Of a DNA stretch of 64,000 nt, positions 26,542-35,304 are shown one piece after another (the first letter of the stretch is position 1; each line of letters opens with the position of its first letter). Location of the stretch: assembly GCA_965214325.1 (NCBI GenBank), contig CBDCBG010000005.1:124001-188000 (forward strand), in the 5' to 3' direction. The stretch comes from JAJEFO01 sp965214325. GTDB lineage: Bacteria; Pseudomonadota; Alphaproteobacteria; Rhodobacterales; Rhodobacteraceae. A program made the position numbers and the translations under genes. The notes beneath the pieces were generated by a model, which was not told where the DNA came from, made no database searches, and saw nothing but the letters and a program-made list of their open reading frames with translations.

Positions 26542-27447
26542 ATGCCATCGGTGGGCGCCATGTCAGGCGCCGCCTACGCTCAGGGCGTGACGCTCTCGGG
26601 CTCGGCCGAAATGGGCGTTGCCGACGGCGGCGAAGGCGATGCCATGTTTCATCAGGACATCGACGTCACCTTCAAGATGGAGTCCATGACCAACGCTGGC
26701 CTGACCTTCGGCACGGCGATTGACATCGACGAGGCGAACGCCGAGTCCGTGAATGCCGATGGCGACCCCATAAATCCGGCTACAGAAAGTGACGGTGACC
26801 ACGGCGGCGTTGCGGTCTACGTCAAGGGTCCCTTCGGAAACGTCACTCTGGGCGACACCGACGGAGCCCTCGACTGGGCGCTGTCCGAGGTTGCTGGAGC
26901 TGGCTCGATCGCCGACGACCATACGGCTCACGCCGGCTACGATGGAAACGCCGGCCTTGATGGCAACAACGACGGTCAGATTCTGCGCTACGACAACTCG
27001 TTCGGAGATCTTGGCGTTGCTCTCTCGTTTGAGCAGGACGCCGGAACAAATGGCGACACCATCGGCGTAGGCGTCAAGGGGTCCTTCGGTGACTTCGGCA
27101 TTGGCGTCGGTTTCCAGCAGCATGACATGGCCGACATGGCAGGCATGAGCGTCACGGCGGCCTTCGGCGACATCAGCGGCGCGCTGAACTACTCGCAGAA
27201 GAGCCCAGGCATGGGTGACAACACCACGCACCTTGGCGTTGGCGCGACGTACACGGCAGGAGGCACGGCAGTCAATGTCAACTTCGGCCAGAAGGACACG
27301 GGCGGCGCGGAAAACACCGGCTTCGGCGTTGCTGCCGCTTATGACCTGGGTGGCGGAGCGGCGCTCCAGTTCGGTTACGGCAACTCCCAGATGGCGGACG
27401 ACTCCGAGAAGGACACTTGGTCTCTCGGCCTGGCGATGTCGTTCTAA
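26542..27447 (+). CDS. Porin porD, class 1, lacks signal peptide (cassette)
   Basis: Begins MPSVGAMSGAAYAQGVTLSG, so only the last part of the class 1 signal remains behind the common junction. The body is very close to porB; it differs mainly in one loop (residues ~65-80, DEANAESVNADGDPI...) and ends DTWSLGLAMSF. The lipoprotein normally directly downstream is separated by an IS1595 insertion. Likely silent for lack of an export signal. Confidence 0.78.
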   Translation: MPSVGAMSGAAYAQGVTLSGSAEMGVADGGEGDAMFHQDIDVTFKMESMTNAGLTFGTAIDIDEANAESVNADGDPINPATESDGDHGGVAVYVKGPFGNVTLGDTDGALDWALSEVAGAGSIADDHTAHAGYDGNAGLDGNNDGQILRYDNSFGDLGVALSFEQDAGTNGDTIGVGVKGSFGDFGIGVGFQQHDMADMAGMSVTAAFGDISGALNYSQKSPGMGDNTTHLGVGATYTAGGTAVNVNFGQKDTGGAENTGFGVAAAYDLGGGAALQFGYGNSQMADDSEKDTWSLGLAMSF

Positions 27448-27529
27448 CGTAAGTCTGAACACAAGATCGCGTCGCAAGATCGCGGCGCAAACCTAAAACT
27501 GAATGAGGTAAGAGATGAATATAATGAAA

Positions 27530-28553
27530 GGCTCAGTTTCCAAATCGTATGCATGACCTGTCGATTGCGTTGGCGAGGCACGTGCGGGGCGAGGCGTTGT
27601 CCAGCTCGACCTGCTGGAACCATCGCAGGCAGTTGTCGAGATACTTGGTCGCGACTCCTCGGTAGCGCCCCAGGAAACCCTTCAGCTGGCCATGGCGGCT
27701 GTTGACCGTCTGGATGTGAAAGGCGTTCCGAACCCGCTCGCCTCTGGACAGGTTGAGCGCTTCGTGGCGAACGCCCATTGCTGCGGCGCATGGCGGATAT
27801 GCGCGATGGCCGTCACTGACCAGGACGATGTCCTCGTCCACGACCGGTTCGATGACGTCTCGCAGGGCGTCGGCATTGACCGCCGGAAGAACCGCGCTGA
27901 CCGTCATGCCGCTGCGGTCGGCGGCAACCAGAACCGGAACCTGCTCGGACGACAGGCCGCGCTTGCTTGCCTTCCCGCCGCGGCGACGCGCCTTGCGATC
28001 AAGGTTCCGCTCGCCCTTGCGGCTTTCCAGCACGTAGGTTTCGTCGGCCTCGACGATGCCGGCGAGCTTTCGCGGACCCCGGCTTCCGGCGGCAAGGAAC
28101 CGGTGCCGCCAGCGGAAGGCCGTGTTGACGGCAAGCCCGCAACGCACGGCGGACGCGCGCACCGTGTCCCCGTCCGCGAGACATGTTCCGAACGCCAGCC
28201 ATCTCTCCTTGCGGTGAAGGCCCGCCAACGGCGTGCCTGTCGCTGCATTGAACGTCTTTCCGCAACCCTTGCATTGATATCGGCGCAAGCCGCGCGCCTT
28301 GCCGCGCGACACGGCGCCGGGAGTGCCGCAATGCGGGCACCGGCGGTCCTCGCCCACGCCCGCCTCGATCGCGGCCAGCGAGGCCGACGCCCGCGAGCCT
28401 CCGGAGAGCACTGCCCCGGCTTCCTTGCGCTGCGCGGTGCTGAGCTGGTCAGCCTGCGAGAGCCAGGCCTGAAACTGCTTGTGATTCATCATCTCTCGTC
28501 TCCTGCTTTGCGCAGGAACATACCATGAACGCATACGTTTTGTAAACTGAGCC
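27530..28553 (-). mobile_element. IS1595-family insertion sequence
   Basis: 1024 bp with imperfect inverted ends (left GGCTCAGTTTCCAAATCGTA; right GGCTCAGTTTACAAAACGTA, as reverse complement). It is flanked by an 8-bp direct repeat TAATGAAA (27522-27529 and 28554-28561), the duplication length typical for IS1595. Inserted at the lipD start codon. Confidence 0.92.
27533..28492 (-). CDS. IS1595-family transposase
   Basis: Transposase with an N-terminal zinc ribbon (CPHCG....CKGCG), then the ISXO2-type DDE domain with GIVEADETYVLESRKG, VLVSDGHRAYPPC and HIQTVNSRHGQLKGFLGRYR. Complete and apparently active. Start at 28492 (or the adjacent ATG 28489) after CAGGAGA. The stop lies inside the terminal repeat. 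Copy number elsewhere in the genome is not known. Confidence 0.9.
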   Translation of the reverse strand: MMNHKQFQAWLSQADQLSTAQRKEAGAVLSGGSRASASLAAIEAGVGEDRRCPHCGTPGAVSRGKARGLRRYQCKGCGKTFNAATGTPLAGLHRKERWLAFGTCLADGDTVRASAVRCGLAVNTAFRWRHRFLAAGSRGPRKLAGIVEADETYVLESRKGERNLDRKARRRGGKASKRGLSSEQVPVLVAADRSGMTVSAVLPAVNADALRDVIEPVVDEDIVLVSDGHRAYPPCAAAMGVRHEALNLSRGERVRNAFHIQTVNSRHGQLKGFLGRYRGVATKYLDNCLRWFQQVELDNASPRTCLANAIDRSCIRFGN

Positions 28554-28555
28554 TA

Positions 28556-29761
28556 ATGAAAACTGGAAAGTCCCTGACGCGACTTTCAACGGCGGTTATG
28601 ATCGCCGGGACGCTGGCCCTCGCGGGTTGCGGAGGCAGCAGCGGAGAGCCAGAGACGCCGCCGGCAACTGAGGAGCCTACAGTTCCGAAGTCAGAGGCGG
28701 ACGATGCCAAGCAAGAGGCTGCCGACGAAAAGGCACGGGCCGACGCGGCCGAAGCCGCGCTTATGCAGGCGACGGCTCGAGCCATGTTTGAGGCAATCAA
28801 GGGCGGTCCTAAACGGCTACACATGAAAGATGGGGTTCCGTCCGGTGCCGAAGAATACATGGCAGGAATGACTGCGGCCGTAATGAAGCCTTTCGCCGAG
28901 GTCTACAACACCCTGGCAGGTGGTGCGTATACGATCCCTACTAATAATCCGGTCAAAGTGGCAAGTTCCAAGGATCTTCCATCAGGCGCCGGAACCATTA
29001 CGTATGCCACACCGGGTGCTAAGGTATTCGCAGGAACCTTCGGCGGTGCGCCGGGCACATTCACATGCCCGACGGAAGGCCAGGCATGCACAGTGGCTGC
29101 CGATGGTGACAATTTGACCTTTGTAGGAGGCTGGACGTTCAAGCCGAATCCAGGGGCGATGGCGACAGTCAGTGACACGGACTACATCACATACGGATGG
29201 TGGACTGAAGTTGAAGATCCAAGACTTCAGCGTGTTGGCGACTCTGATACCATCGGGGTGTACAGCTACGCGAAATCTGATGCTTGGGTTAACTCCGGAG
29301 CACGACAACTTCCTACTGGAAACGCTACTTACGTAGGGAAGTCTTCGGGACTTTACGCACTTAACGACCCGCTTGACGCAACTAGAGCAGAGGCAGGAAG
29401 TTTCACGGCGGATGCTGAAATCAAAGCCAGTTTTGGCGCTAACAACAGTGCCCACCCGACAGCCAATATCAGCGGAACCATTGATAACTTCATGGCCAAT
29501 GGGGAAGCGAAAAAATGGGCTGTCATGCTTTCTGCCCACACCGATGGCAACGTCGGAGACGGCACAGTGGGAAGCGGAACAGGGACCACGGCTTGGAAGA
29601 TAAATGGAATATCGTCCGAAGCCACTCCGGGCGAATTTGCCGCGAAACTTTACGCTCCAGGAACGGCAGACGGCGTGCCTACCCTTGTCGGCGGAACATA
29701 CGGCGCTACATTCGATAGCCTCGGCCAAATGATCGGATCATTCGGCGCGGAGCGCAAATAG
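28556..29761 (+). CDS. TbpB-like lipoprotein lipD (401 aa), start displaced by IS
   Basis: Lipobox ALAGC after STAVMIAGTLALAG; coiled-coil helix rich in Ala/Glu (residues ~45-75); Cys pair in FTCPTEGQACTV; motif YGWWTEVEDPR; C-terminal TIDNFMANGEAKKWAVML and end MIGSFGAERK. Same subfamily as lipI (53793). Removing the IS reconstructs GAGGTAAGAG-ATGAATATAATGAAA in frame, so the original start was the ATG at 27515. The ATG at 28556 now lies within the target duplication without a ribosome site, so translation is probably impaired. Confidence 0.72.
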   Translation: MKTGKSLTRLSTAVMIAGTLALAGCGGSSGEPETPPATEEPTVPKSEADDAKQEAADEKARADAAEAALMQATARAMFEAIKGGPKRLHMKDGVPSGAEEYMAGMTAAVMKPFAEVYNTLAGGAYTIPTNNPVKVASSKDLPSGAGTITYATPGAKVFAGTFGGAPGTFTCPTEGQACTVAADGDNLTFVGGWTFKPNPGAMATVSDTDYITYGWWTEVEDPRLQRVGDSDTIGVYSYAKSDAWVNSGARQLPTGNATYVGKSSGLYALNDPLDATRAEAGSFTADAEIKASFGANNSAHPTANISGTIDNFMANGEAKKWAVMLSAHTDGNVGDGTVGSGTGTTAWKINGISSEATPGEFAAKLYAPGTADGVPTLVGGTYGATFDSLGQMIGSFGAERK

Positions 29762-29795
29762 CGGCATAACGCTGACTACCCCTGAAATACCAGAA

Positions 29796-29827
29796 CCCCC
29801 GCCGCACATAGATGCGGCGGGGGTTTC
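29796..29827 (+). terminator. Terminator of lipD
   Basis: Stem CCCCCGCCGCA/TGCGGCGGGGG (29796-29823) followed by TTTCT. Confidence 0.85.
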
Positions 29828-29883
29828 TAATTCCAACTGGAAATTGCCGAGGCCGACAATCCGCCTACCGAGAAGCTGATTTT

Positions 29884-30060
29884 GTGAATCTACGCGCTGA
29901 CGTTCGTTGGATTAAGTGGGGCGGCCGGGTTCTGAGTGGGTTCGTCTTGAAAATGCTCGGGAACATGAACGCGACACTTGTCCAAATTCAAACCACACTC
30001 GCGCAGCATGGAGAAGTGCTTGCCACGCTGGCGTCCGGCGGTCGATTAGGAGAAATCTGA
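29884..30060 (+). pseudogene. Remnant of a DUF1640-like coiled-coil protein
   Basis: FVNLRADVRWIKWGGRVLSG resembles the membrane-proximal part of DUF1640-type proteins (compare 33043-33450), but the N-terminal half is missing and the rest is unlike it. No good start. Confidence 0.3.
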
Positions 30061-30159
30061 ATGGCCTTGCCACAGGAAGCCGATTGTCGTCGAAGATTCC
30101 GGATGATTCTTGGCGCCCCTGTCAAGTAAAATACGTAGTCCCCTTTCAGATCTAGTAAA

Positions 30160-30479
30160 GGTGTCCGGGGCGCACATCACCGTCATTCGGGATGCGCAGC
30201 ACGGTTCGGCTGTCCTCGCCACGCCCGACACCGATGCCTGGCGCAAGGCCGACAAGCGCCGATGCTTCACCGCACGGGATCTGCCTTGCGCCGCGCTTGA
30301 CGGCGACCTGCCCGAAGGCGCGACCATCGATTTCGCCGACGAGGCGGCCACGCGCAAGCATTTCCTTGCGTGTTCATGCTGTTGTCATCTTGTCGAGTGT
30401 GGCCGATTGCGCAAAATGGCATAGCAAGGGGCATGGTCTCAATTTTCTTGATTGTCCCTTGAGTGTCAGCCACTTGCGG
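30160..30479 (+). repeat. RepA repeat (copy E), partial
   Basis: Only the second half: it begins near GTGTCCGGGGCGCACATCAC and lacks HTH1. Core at 30412-30428 with two mismatches. Confidence 0.7.
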
Positions 30480-31283
30480 ATGCCATCGGTTGGCGCTGAA
30501 GTAACGGTTGGCGGTGATGGCCGCATGGGCGTGATCAGCACAGCGGGCGGCGATATTGCCTTCACCAGCCGTGTCCGCATCAGCTTCACGGCTACCGGCG
30601 AGACCGACAACGGCCTGACGTTCGGCGGCTCGATTCGTGCCGACAATGCCGGAGGCACGGGAGAAGGGGCCGCAGGCGGCGTCAAAGGCAAGGGAGGCAG
30701 CGTCAACATTGCCGGCCCGTTCGGCAAGATTGCCATGGGTGACGTTGACGGCGCCGCGAAGGCAGCCGTTGGCCACGCAGGGGGCGTTGGCTTGACCGGC
30801 TTGGGCGACCTGAACGAGATCAAGTATCTGTCGGGTGGTGGTGATCCGTCAGCCCTCTGGTCCTACACCATGGGCGAACTCACGCTGCACGCTTCGTCCG
30901 AAGATCCCGGACCGGAAGGCGACCAGACATTGAGCGGAGCCTTGGGCTACAACATCGGCGGCGTCGGAGTTGCGGTCGGCGTCGAAAGAAAGGGTGACGA
31001 GGATCACGTTGCTGCTGGCGTTTCAGCCGGTCTCGGCGACGCAAGCGTCAAGCTGGTTTTCGGCTCTCAGGATGATGAAGATCAGTACGGAGCGTCTGCG
31101 TCCTTCGTTACCGGTTCGGCCACCTTCACGGCCTTCACGTCGAGCAATCTGACCGGTCAAGACCACTTTGGCATTGGCGCTGCCTTCGACCTTGGCGGAG
31201 GAGCCGCGATCAAGGGCGGCTTCGTCGATGGCGACAGCCTGGCCGATCCGAGCTTCGATCTTGGCGTTTCGATGTCGTTCTGA
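30480..31283 (+). CDS. Porin porE, class 2, lacks signal peptide (cassette)
   Basis: Starts at the junction as MPSVGAEVTVGGDGRMGVIS, with nothing left of the signal peptide. Class 2 motifs: RVRISFTATGETDNGLTFGG, AVGHAGGVGLTGLGDLNEIK, SFDLGVSMSF at the end. A Gly-rich loop (GGTGEGAAGGVKGKGG) replaces loops of other lengths in porF, porI and porJ. Paired with lipE 67 bp downstream. Confidence 0.78.
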   Translation: MPSVGAEVTVGGDGRMGVISTAGGDIAFTSRVRISFTATGETDNGLTFGGSIRADNAGGTGEGAAGGVKGKGGSVNIAGPFGKIAMGDVDGAAKAAVGHAGGVGLTGLGDLNEIKYLSGGGDPSALWSYTMGELTLHASSEDPGPEGDQTLSGALGYNIGGVGVAVGVERKGDEDHVAAGVSAGLGDASVKLVFGSQDDEDQYGASASFVTGSATFTAFTSSNLTGQDHFGIGAAFDLGGGAAIKGGFVDGDSLADPSFDLGVSMSF

Positions 31284-31350
31284 CGCAACCCTGAACACAG
31301 GATCGCGTCGCAGGATCGCGGCGCAAACCCAAAACTGAATGAGGTAAGAA

Positions 31351-32592
31351 ATGAAAATCTCAACGACAATACTGTCCGCGACCTTGCTTGCAGGCGCGCT
31401 TGCGTTGGCAGGGTGCGGGGGCAGCGGCAACGAGGCCATGGACGACGACATGGACATGGACAGCGGGCCGACCGCAGAAGAAAAGTTGGCAGAAGCCGAG
31501 GCTGAAATTGCGAAGAGGGATAAAGCAGAGGCCGAGGCAAAGGCGGCGGCGGATGCCAAGGCAGCGCTCGCTATGGCGCAGAAGCTTCACGATGTCTTGG
31601 CTGGAACTGACTCAGAGATCAAAACAGATACGATGGGTAAAGATGCCAATGATGAGCAGAATAGCATGTCAATATCCGTCATGGGCAAGGCGTTCAGCAA
31701 AGCATACCCATCAACACTTGATGGGGTATCCTCAGACGGCAAGAACACACTGACCATCATGGAGTCCGAGGCTAACCCGAGAATCATGGGAAGCGCCTTT
31801 TCCACGTCTGAACTCAAGGTTCACACGCAGGACAAGACAAGAACAGTCGGTGACGCGAACCAGGCCTATTTCAGCACTTCCGGCTCCTATCATGGGGTTG
31901 CTGGAACCTACGAATGCGTCGCTACCGGAGCGAACGGCTGCACGTCCAAAGTTGACGCCGGAGGCGATGGCATCGTCTTGGTGGGCACGTGGAAATTCAC
32001 ACCGAGTGACGCGAATGCCCCTGTGAGTGCTGCGGATGGCGTGAAGTGGGGTTGGTGGCTCGAAAAAGCTGAAAACGAGGTCTCTCATGCGCACGTATAT
32101 TACATGAAGGGTAACAACGGCCTCGTAGCTGTAACCGACGGTCTGCCTTCTGAGCACGGAGGAAAAGCTACCTATATGGGAGACGCCATTGGCCAGTATT
32201 CGGTGTACGGCGGAGCGAACGGGAAAAACGATTCCGGCGCCTTCGAGGCAGACGCGACACTGCAGGCTACCTTCGGGACCAGTGCGGCAATATCGGGAAC
32301 CATCGACAACTTCATGGGTGCAGACGGAATGCCGCGCATGTGGTCAGTGGAACTCATGAAAACGCCGGAGGCGGAAAACCTCGACACTGACACTGGCGTA
32401 ATCTCAGGAGGTAAGGTCATCTGGACGATGGATGGTGCAAAGGGCGGCGAGGCAGGCGAGTGGCAAGTCTCTGCATATGGATCAGCCGCCGATTCCACGG
32501 ATGATCCTTCCGCCGTTGCAGGTGCGTTCAAGGCCGAGCACGAAACAAACCGCGGTCGCATGATCGGTGCCTTCGGAGCCGAGAAGCAATAG
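31351..32592 (+). CDS. TbpB-like lipoprotein lipE (413 aa)
   Basis: Signal and lipobox as in lipA. A Met/Asp-rich linker (EAMDDDMDMDSGP) is followed by a long charged helix (EEKLAEAEAEIAKRDKAEAE). Cys pair in YECVATGANGCTS, motif WGWWLEKAE, C-terminal TIDNFMGADGMPRMWSVELM and end RMIGAFGAEKQ. Very similar to lipJ (57523-58770) and related to lipH. The GAGGTAAG ribosome site is present. Confidence 0.74.
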   Translation: MKISTTILSATLLAGALALAGCGGSGNEAMDDDMDMDSGPTAEEKLAEAEAEIAKRDKAEAEAKAAADAKAALAMAQKLHDVLAGTDSEIKTDTMGKDANDEQNSMSISVMGKAFSKAYPSTLDGVSSDGKNTLTIMESEANPRIMGSAFSTSELKVHTQDKTRTVGDANQAYFSTSGSYHGVAGTYECVATGANGCTSKVDAGGDGIVLVGTWKFTPSDANAPVSAADGVKWGWWLEKAENEVSHAHVYYMKGNNGLVAVTDGLPSEHGGKATYMGDAIGQYSVYGGANGKNDSGAFEADATLQATFGTSAAISGTIDNFMGADGMPRMWSVELMKTPEAENLDTDTGVISGGKVIWTMDGAKGGEAGEWQVSAYGSAADSTDDPSAVAGAFKAEHETNRGRMIGAFGAEKQ

Positions 32593-32618
32593 ACGTTCGT
32601 CCACAAGGACTCGTCTTG

Positions 32619-32650
32619 CCCCCGCCGCATTCGTGTGGCGGGGGTTTCTC
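32619..32650 (+). terminator. Terminator of lipE
   Basis: Stem CCCCCGCCGCA/TGTGGCGGGGG (32619-32644), followed by TTTCTC. Confidence 0.85.
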
Positions 32651-32651
32651 A

Positions 32652-32713
32652 TTCCAGCCGGGGTTTTGAGGGGAAGCTCAGCCCTTCCTCAAGCATTGTC
32701 CCTTCCGGCTGGA
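32652..32713. repeat. RepS element (copy 2)
   Basis: TTCCAGCCG...CGGCTGGA, directly after the lipE terminator; opposite orientation to copy 1. Confidence 0.75.
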
Positions 32714-32810
32714 GATCTCGATAGGGGGCGAAGCAGCCGCACATATTTCGTTCCATTTCTGCCGCAGGCCATACGTTGCAATGGCAACTTGGAAAGGGAG
32801 GACTCCTGGA

Positions 32811-33035
32811 ATGAGAGAGCTGTCTGATAGCAATGCGGAGATCGAGACGCGCCGGGCACGGGCAGCCTACGAAAGCCGAGCGTCTGGCCCGAATTGGCAA
32901 GACGTTGCAACCAGGCACGGATATTCGTCGGGCGAAGCAACGCATAGAGCCGTCATCAGCACGCCCCACAGGCCAGGCAGCCGCCGTGGCAAATGCCTAC
33001 AAAGCCGAGCGATCTCTCATGCCTCGCCGCCATAG
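32811..33035 (+). CDS. Small HTH2-family ORF (74 aa)
   Basis: ATG 32811 with GGGAGGA upstream. MRELSDSNAEIETRRARAAY and WQDVATRHGYSSGEATHRAV match the HTH2 ORFs at 14754 and 62771; the last ~30 residues are unrelated and Arg/Ser-rich. Same strand as lipE and preceded by a RepS element, as at the other sites. Confidence 0.45.
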   Translation: MRELSDSNAEIETRRARAAYESRASGPNWQDVATRHGYSSGEATHRAVISTPHRPGSRRGKCLQSRAISHASPP

Positions 33036-33042
33036 TGTGACG

Positions 33043-33450
33043 TCAGTCGCGCGGTAGCCGCTCGTTCAAGATCGCCTCGATGCGGGCGAGGACGGCGGTG
33101 TTGGCTTGGACCTGATCCCTGAGGGAACCGATCTCGGTCCGGACGGAACCGATTTCGGTTCGCAGCTCTTCCCGGACGGAACCGATTTCGGTTCGCAGCT
33201 CTTCCCGGACGGAGCCGACTTCCGCATAGAGGAAACCAGTCGCGGCCGCCCCAAGCGCGATGAGCACGCTGCCGATCCGCTTGAGCCAGAGAACATCATT
33301 TCGGATTGCTGTTAGCTCCGCCGTGCTCGCGGCACCGCCGGTCACGCCCGCCCGAACGGCTTCCGCGATCGCCTCGGCCTGACGACCCTCGATGCCGCTC
33401 TCCTGAAGGAGCCGGACGGTGGCTTTGGTGTTGAACGAAGCATCAGCCAT
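33043..33450 (-). CDS. DUF1640-like membrane coiled-coil protein (135 aa)
   Basis: N-terminal helix TVRLLQESGIEGRQAEAIAE (DUF1640/CCDC90-like pattern), one membrane segment RIGSVLIALGAAATGFLYAE, and a heptad repeat built of GSVREELRTEI units (three repeats visible at DNA level between 33120 and 33220). The stop is close to the HTH2 ORF on the other strand. Function unknown; related proteins are small and membrane-anchored. Confidence 0.65.
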   Translation of the reverse strand: MADASFNTKATVRLLQESGIEGRQAEAIAEAVRAGVTGGAASTAELTAIRNDVLWLKRIGSVLIALGAAATGFLYAEVGSVREELRTEIGSVREELRTEIGSVRTEIGSLRDQVQANTAVLARIEAILNERLPRD

Positions 33451-33570
33451 GCTGTGAATGTAGCACCCCCCATCTGCCGCTTCAACCTGCCAGCGCCTCT
33501 GTCGCCGGATGCGGGTGGAAGCTGGAGTGGAGCCTTCTAGAATGTCGGCGTTGACACAAGAGATGCTTCA

Positions 33571-33651
33571 ATGAACGCAATTGGCACGCTCAAGTCGAGT
33601 TATGGGGATGGTGTTGACCGCATGGCTAGCGCATTCGGCGTGACGAAGTGA
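33571..33651 (+). pseudogene. C-terminal remnant of a TbpB-like lipoprotein
   Basis: IGTLKSSYGDGVDRMASAFG followed by VTK and stop copies the terminal pattern 'G.f.a.yGdg..RMv.aFG..K' of the lipoproteins. No start domain upstream. A similar tail occurs at 38424-38470. Confidence 0.5.
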
Positions 33652-33883
33652 GAGTTATCATCAGTTTCTGAGGCGACAAATTCCAGCATTCAACGGCGAT
33701 CATGACCGCCGTTGACGTGCCGAAGAACGTGCGCCAACGAGATTGCCATGTGCGCATGAGCGAAGAGGTCGAAATTGCCGCTCGATGCAGTGGTGGCGGA
33801 CCTGGAAGCTGGCCAAACGCTTTGCGTCCATGCCCGCGTCATGGCATGCTGGCCCCGGCACGCGGGCAGGAGAGTTCTGGCTG

Positions 33884-35203
33884 ATGGCATTCGACGAGGA
33901 AGGGATCCGGGATTTCCTGGCCAGCGGCGAAGGTGCCCCGCCGCCGGTCTTCGTGGGCCGCGAAACGGTCCTGTCCGACATCGAGAGGGCCGGAAGCCAT
34001 GCCTGGAAGGGTCCGGACGCCACGAGGCATGGCGAACCGAAAGCCACCCGCATCATCCAGGGCGCGCCAGGCGCCGGCAAGAGCTCGATCCTCGCCGAGC
34101 TCGTGAAGCGTTCGGGCGAACGGGCCGGCGCCCACGGACAGTCACGGGTCGTGACCGTCGGAAGCCGGCAAGTGGTTGAAAGCCCGGAAGAGGTGATCCG
34201 CATGATCGGCGCCGCCGGCGGCATGCCGCCCGAGAGGTGGCGTGACGTCTCCGGCAGACTGGCCCTGGGCGCTGAAGCCATGCTGGGGTACGCCGAAACC
34301 GAGCTTTCCTGGACGGCGGGCTCCCGTCCCGCGCCGCCGCATCTTTCGGGTCTGACGGAGCGGTTCCCTGCAAGCCGCTGGCGGGCGCCCGTCATCGTTG
34401 CCGTCGATGAGGCGCAGCGGTTCAGGGGTGACGCGTCAACACCGCACGCGCTGTTCCTGCAAGGAATCCATGACGCTGACACGGGACTTCCGCTGACGCT
34501 CGTCCTGGCGGGTCTTGGCGACACGCGGGAACGGGCCAGGACCATGGAGCTGACTCGCGGCCTGGAGATTCACGAGGTCGGCGGACTCGGGGAAAATGAC
34601 CGGAACGATCTGATGCGGCGCTTCTGCCGCCATTTCGGGATGGCTCCGGGCGGACACGAAGTCCGGCTTGACGCCTTGGCCCGCCAGACCGAGGGCTGGC
34701 CCCGGCACCTGCATTTCGCGATGCAGGCCCTGGCCGGGGAGGCGCTCCGGCACGGCGGCGACCTCGGCCACGTCGACTGGGACCGGATCGGGACCGAGGC
34801 CGCGGAGAGCCGCGTTCGCTACTACAGGGGCCAGCAGAGCGCGGAGATGGCCGGTTCCGCGCGCCTTCTGGCGACCGTGATGCTGGCGCTCGAGCCCGTC
34901 ATGACGCTCGGCGACGTCCGGGACCTCATTTGGAGGCTGGAGCGGAACCGTGAAGAGAGCCTGCAATGGCGTCTGCCGAAAGGCATGGATGTAGATGACT
35001 TCGCCAGTCATCTCGTGCGCCAGGGTGCGTTTCAGACGCAGGTCGACGGCACTGTCGCCTGTCCGATCCCTTCCTTCCGGACGCACCTGGTCCGGGCCGG
35101 CGGGCTGGATCAGGATGCAGCGACGGCCAAGGCCGAGGAGGAGTCGTCGGCGGATGACTCTGCCATTCCCGATCCGCCCTCGCCGACACCGTCCTTCGAT
35201 TAG
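33884..35203 (+). CDS. AAA/STAND-type ATPase (439 aa)
   Basis: A single ATPase protein with Walker A QGAPGAGKSSILAELV and Walker B PVIVAVDEAQRF, a sensor-like region LTLVLAGLGDTRERARTMEL, and a winged-helix-like C-terminal part. It resembles Orc/MoxR- or ExeA-like P-loop proteins found on mobile elements. ATG 33884 is chosen because CAGGAGAG precedes it; the frame is open further upstream to 33743 but without similarity. Ends with an acidic, Pro/Ser-rich tail. Isolated gene; partner unknown. Confidence 0.7.
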   Translation: MAFDEEGIRDFLASGEGAPPPVFVGRETVLSDIERAGSHAWKGPDATRHGEPKATRIIQGAPGAGKSSILAELVKRSGERAGAHGQSRVVTVGSRQVVESPEEVIRMIGAAGGMPPERWRDVSGRLALGAEAMLGYAETELSWTAGSRPAPPHLSGLTERFPASRWRAPVIVAVDEAQRFRGDASTPHALFLQGIHDADTGLPLTLVLAGLGDTRERARTMELTRGLEIHEVGGLGENDRNDLMRRFCRHFGMAPGGHEVRLDALARQTEGWPRHLHFAMQALAGEALRHGGDLGHVDWDRIGTEAAESRVRYYRGQQSAEMAGSARLLATVMLALEPVMTLGDVRDLIWRLERNREESLQWRLPKGMDVDDFASHLVRQGAFQTQVDGTVACPIPSFRTHLVRAGGLDQDAATAKAEEESSADDSAIPDPPSPTPSFD

Positions 35204-35304
35204 GGAGTTCGGGACTGCTGCCCATCATGGCTTCCGGCCATCTCGACAGCCGGCATCAAACGGCTGCAAGGGCCAGCTTCTTCATCCCCCACTTCCAGTC
35301 CGAA

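Noticed and set aside
33120..33220. Tandem repeat looking like a minisatellite or CRISPR
   Set aside because: It is the coding repeat of the heptads in the DUF1640-like protein; no spacers.
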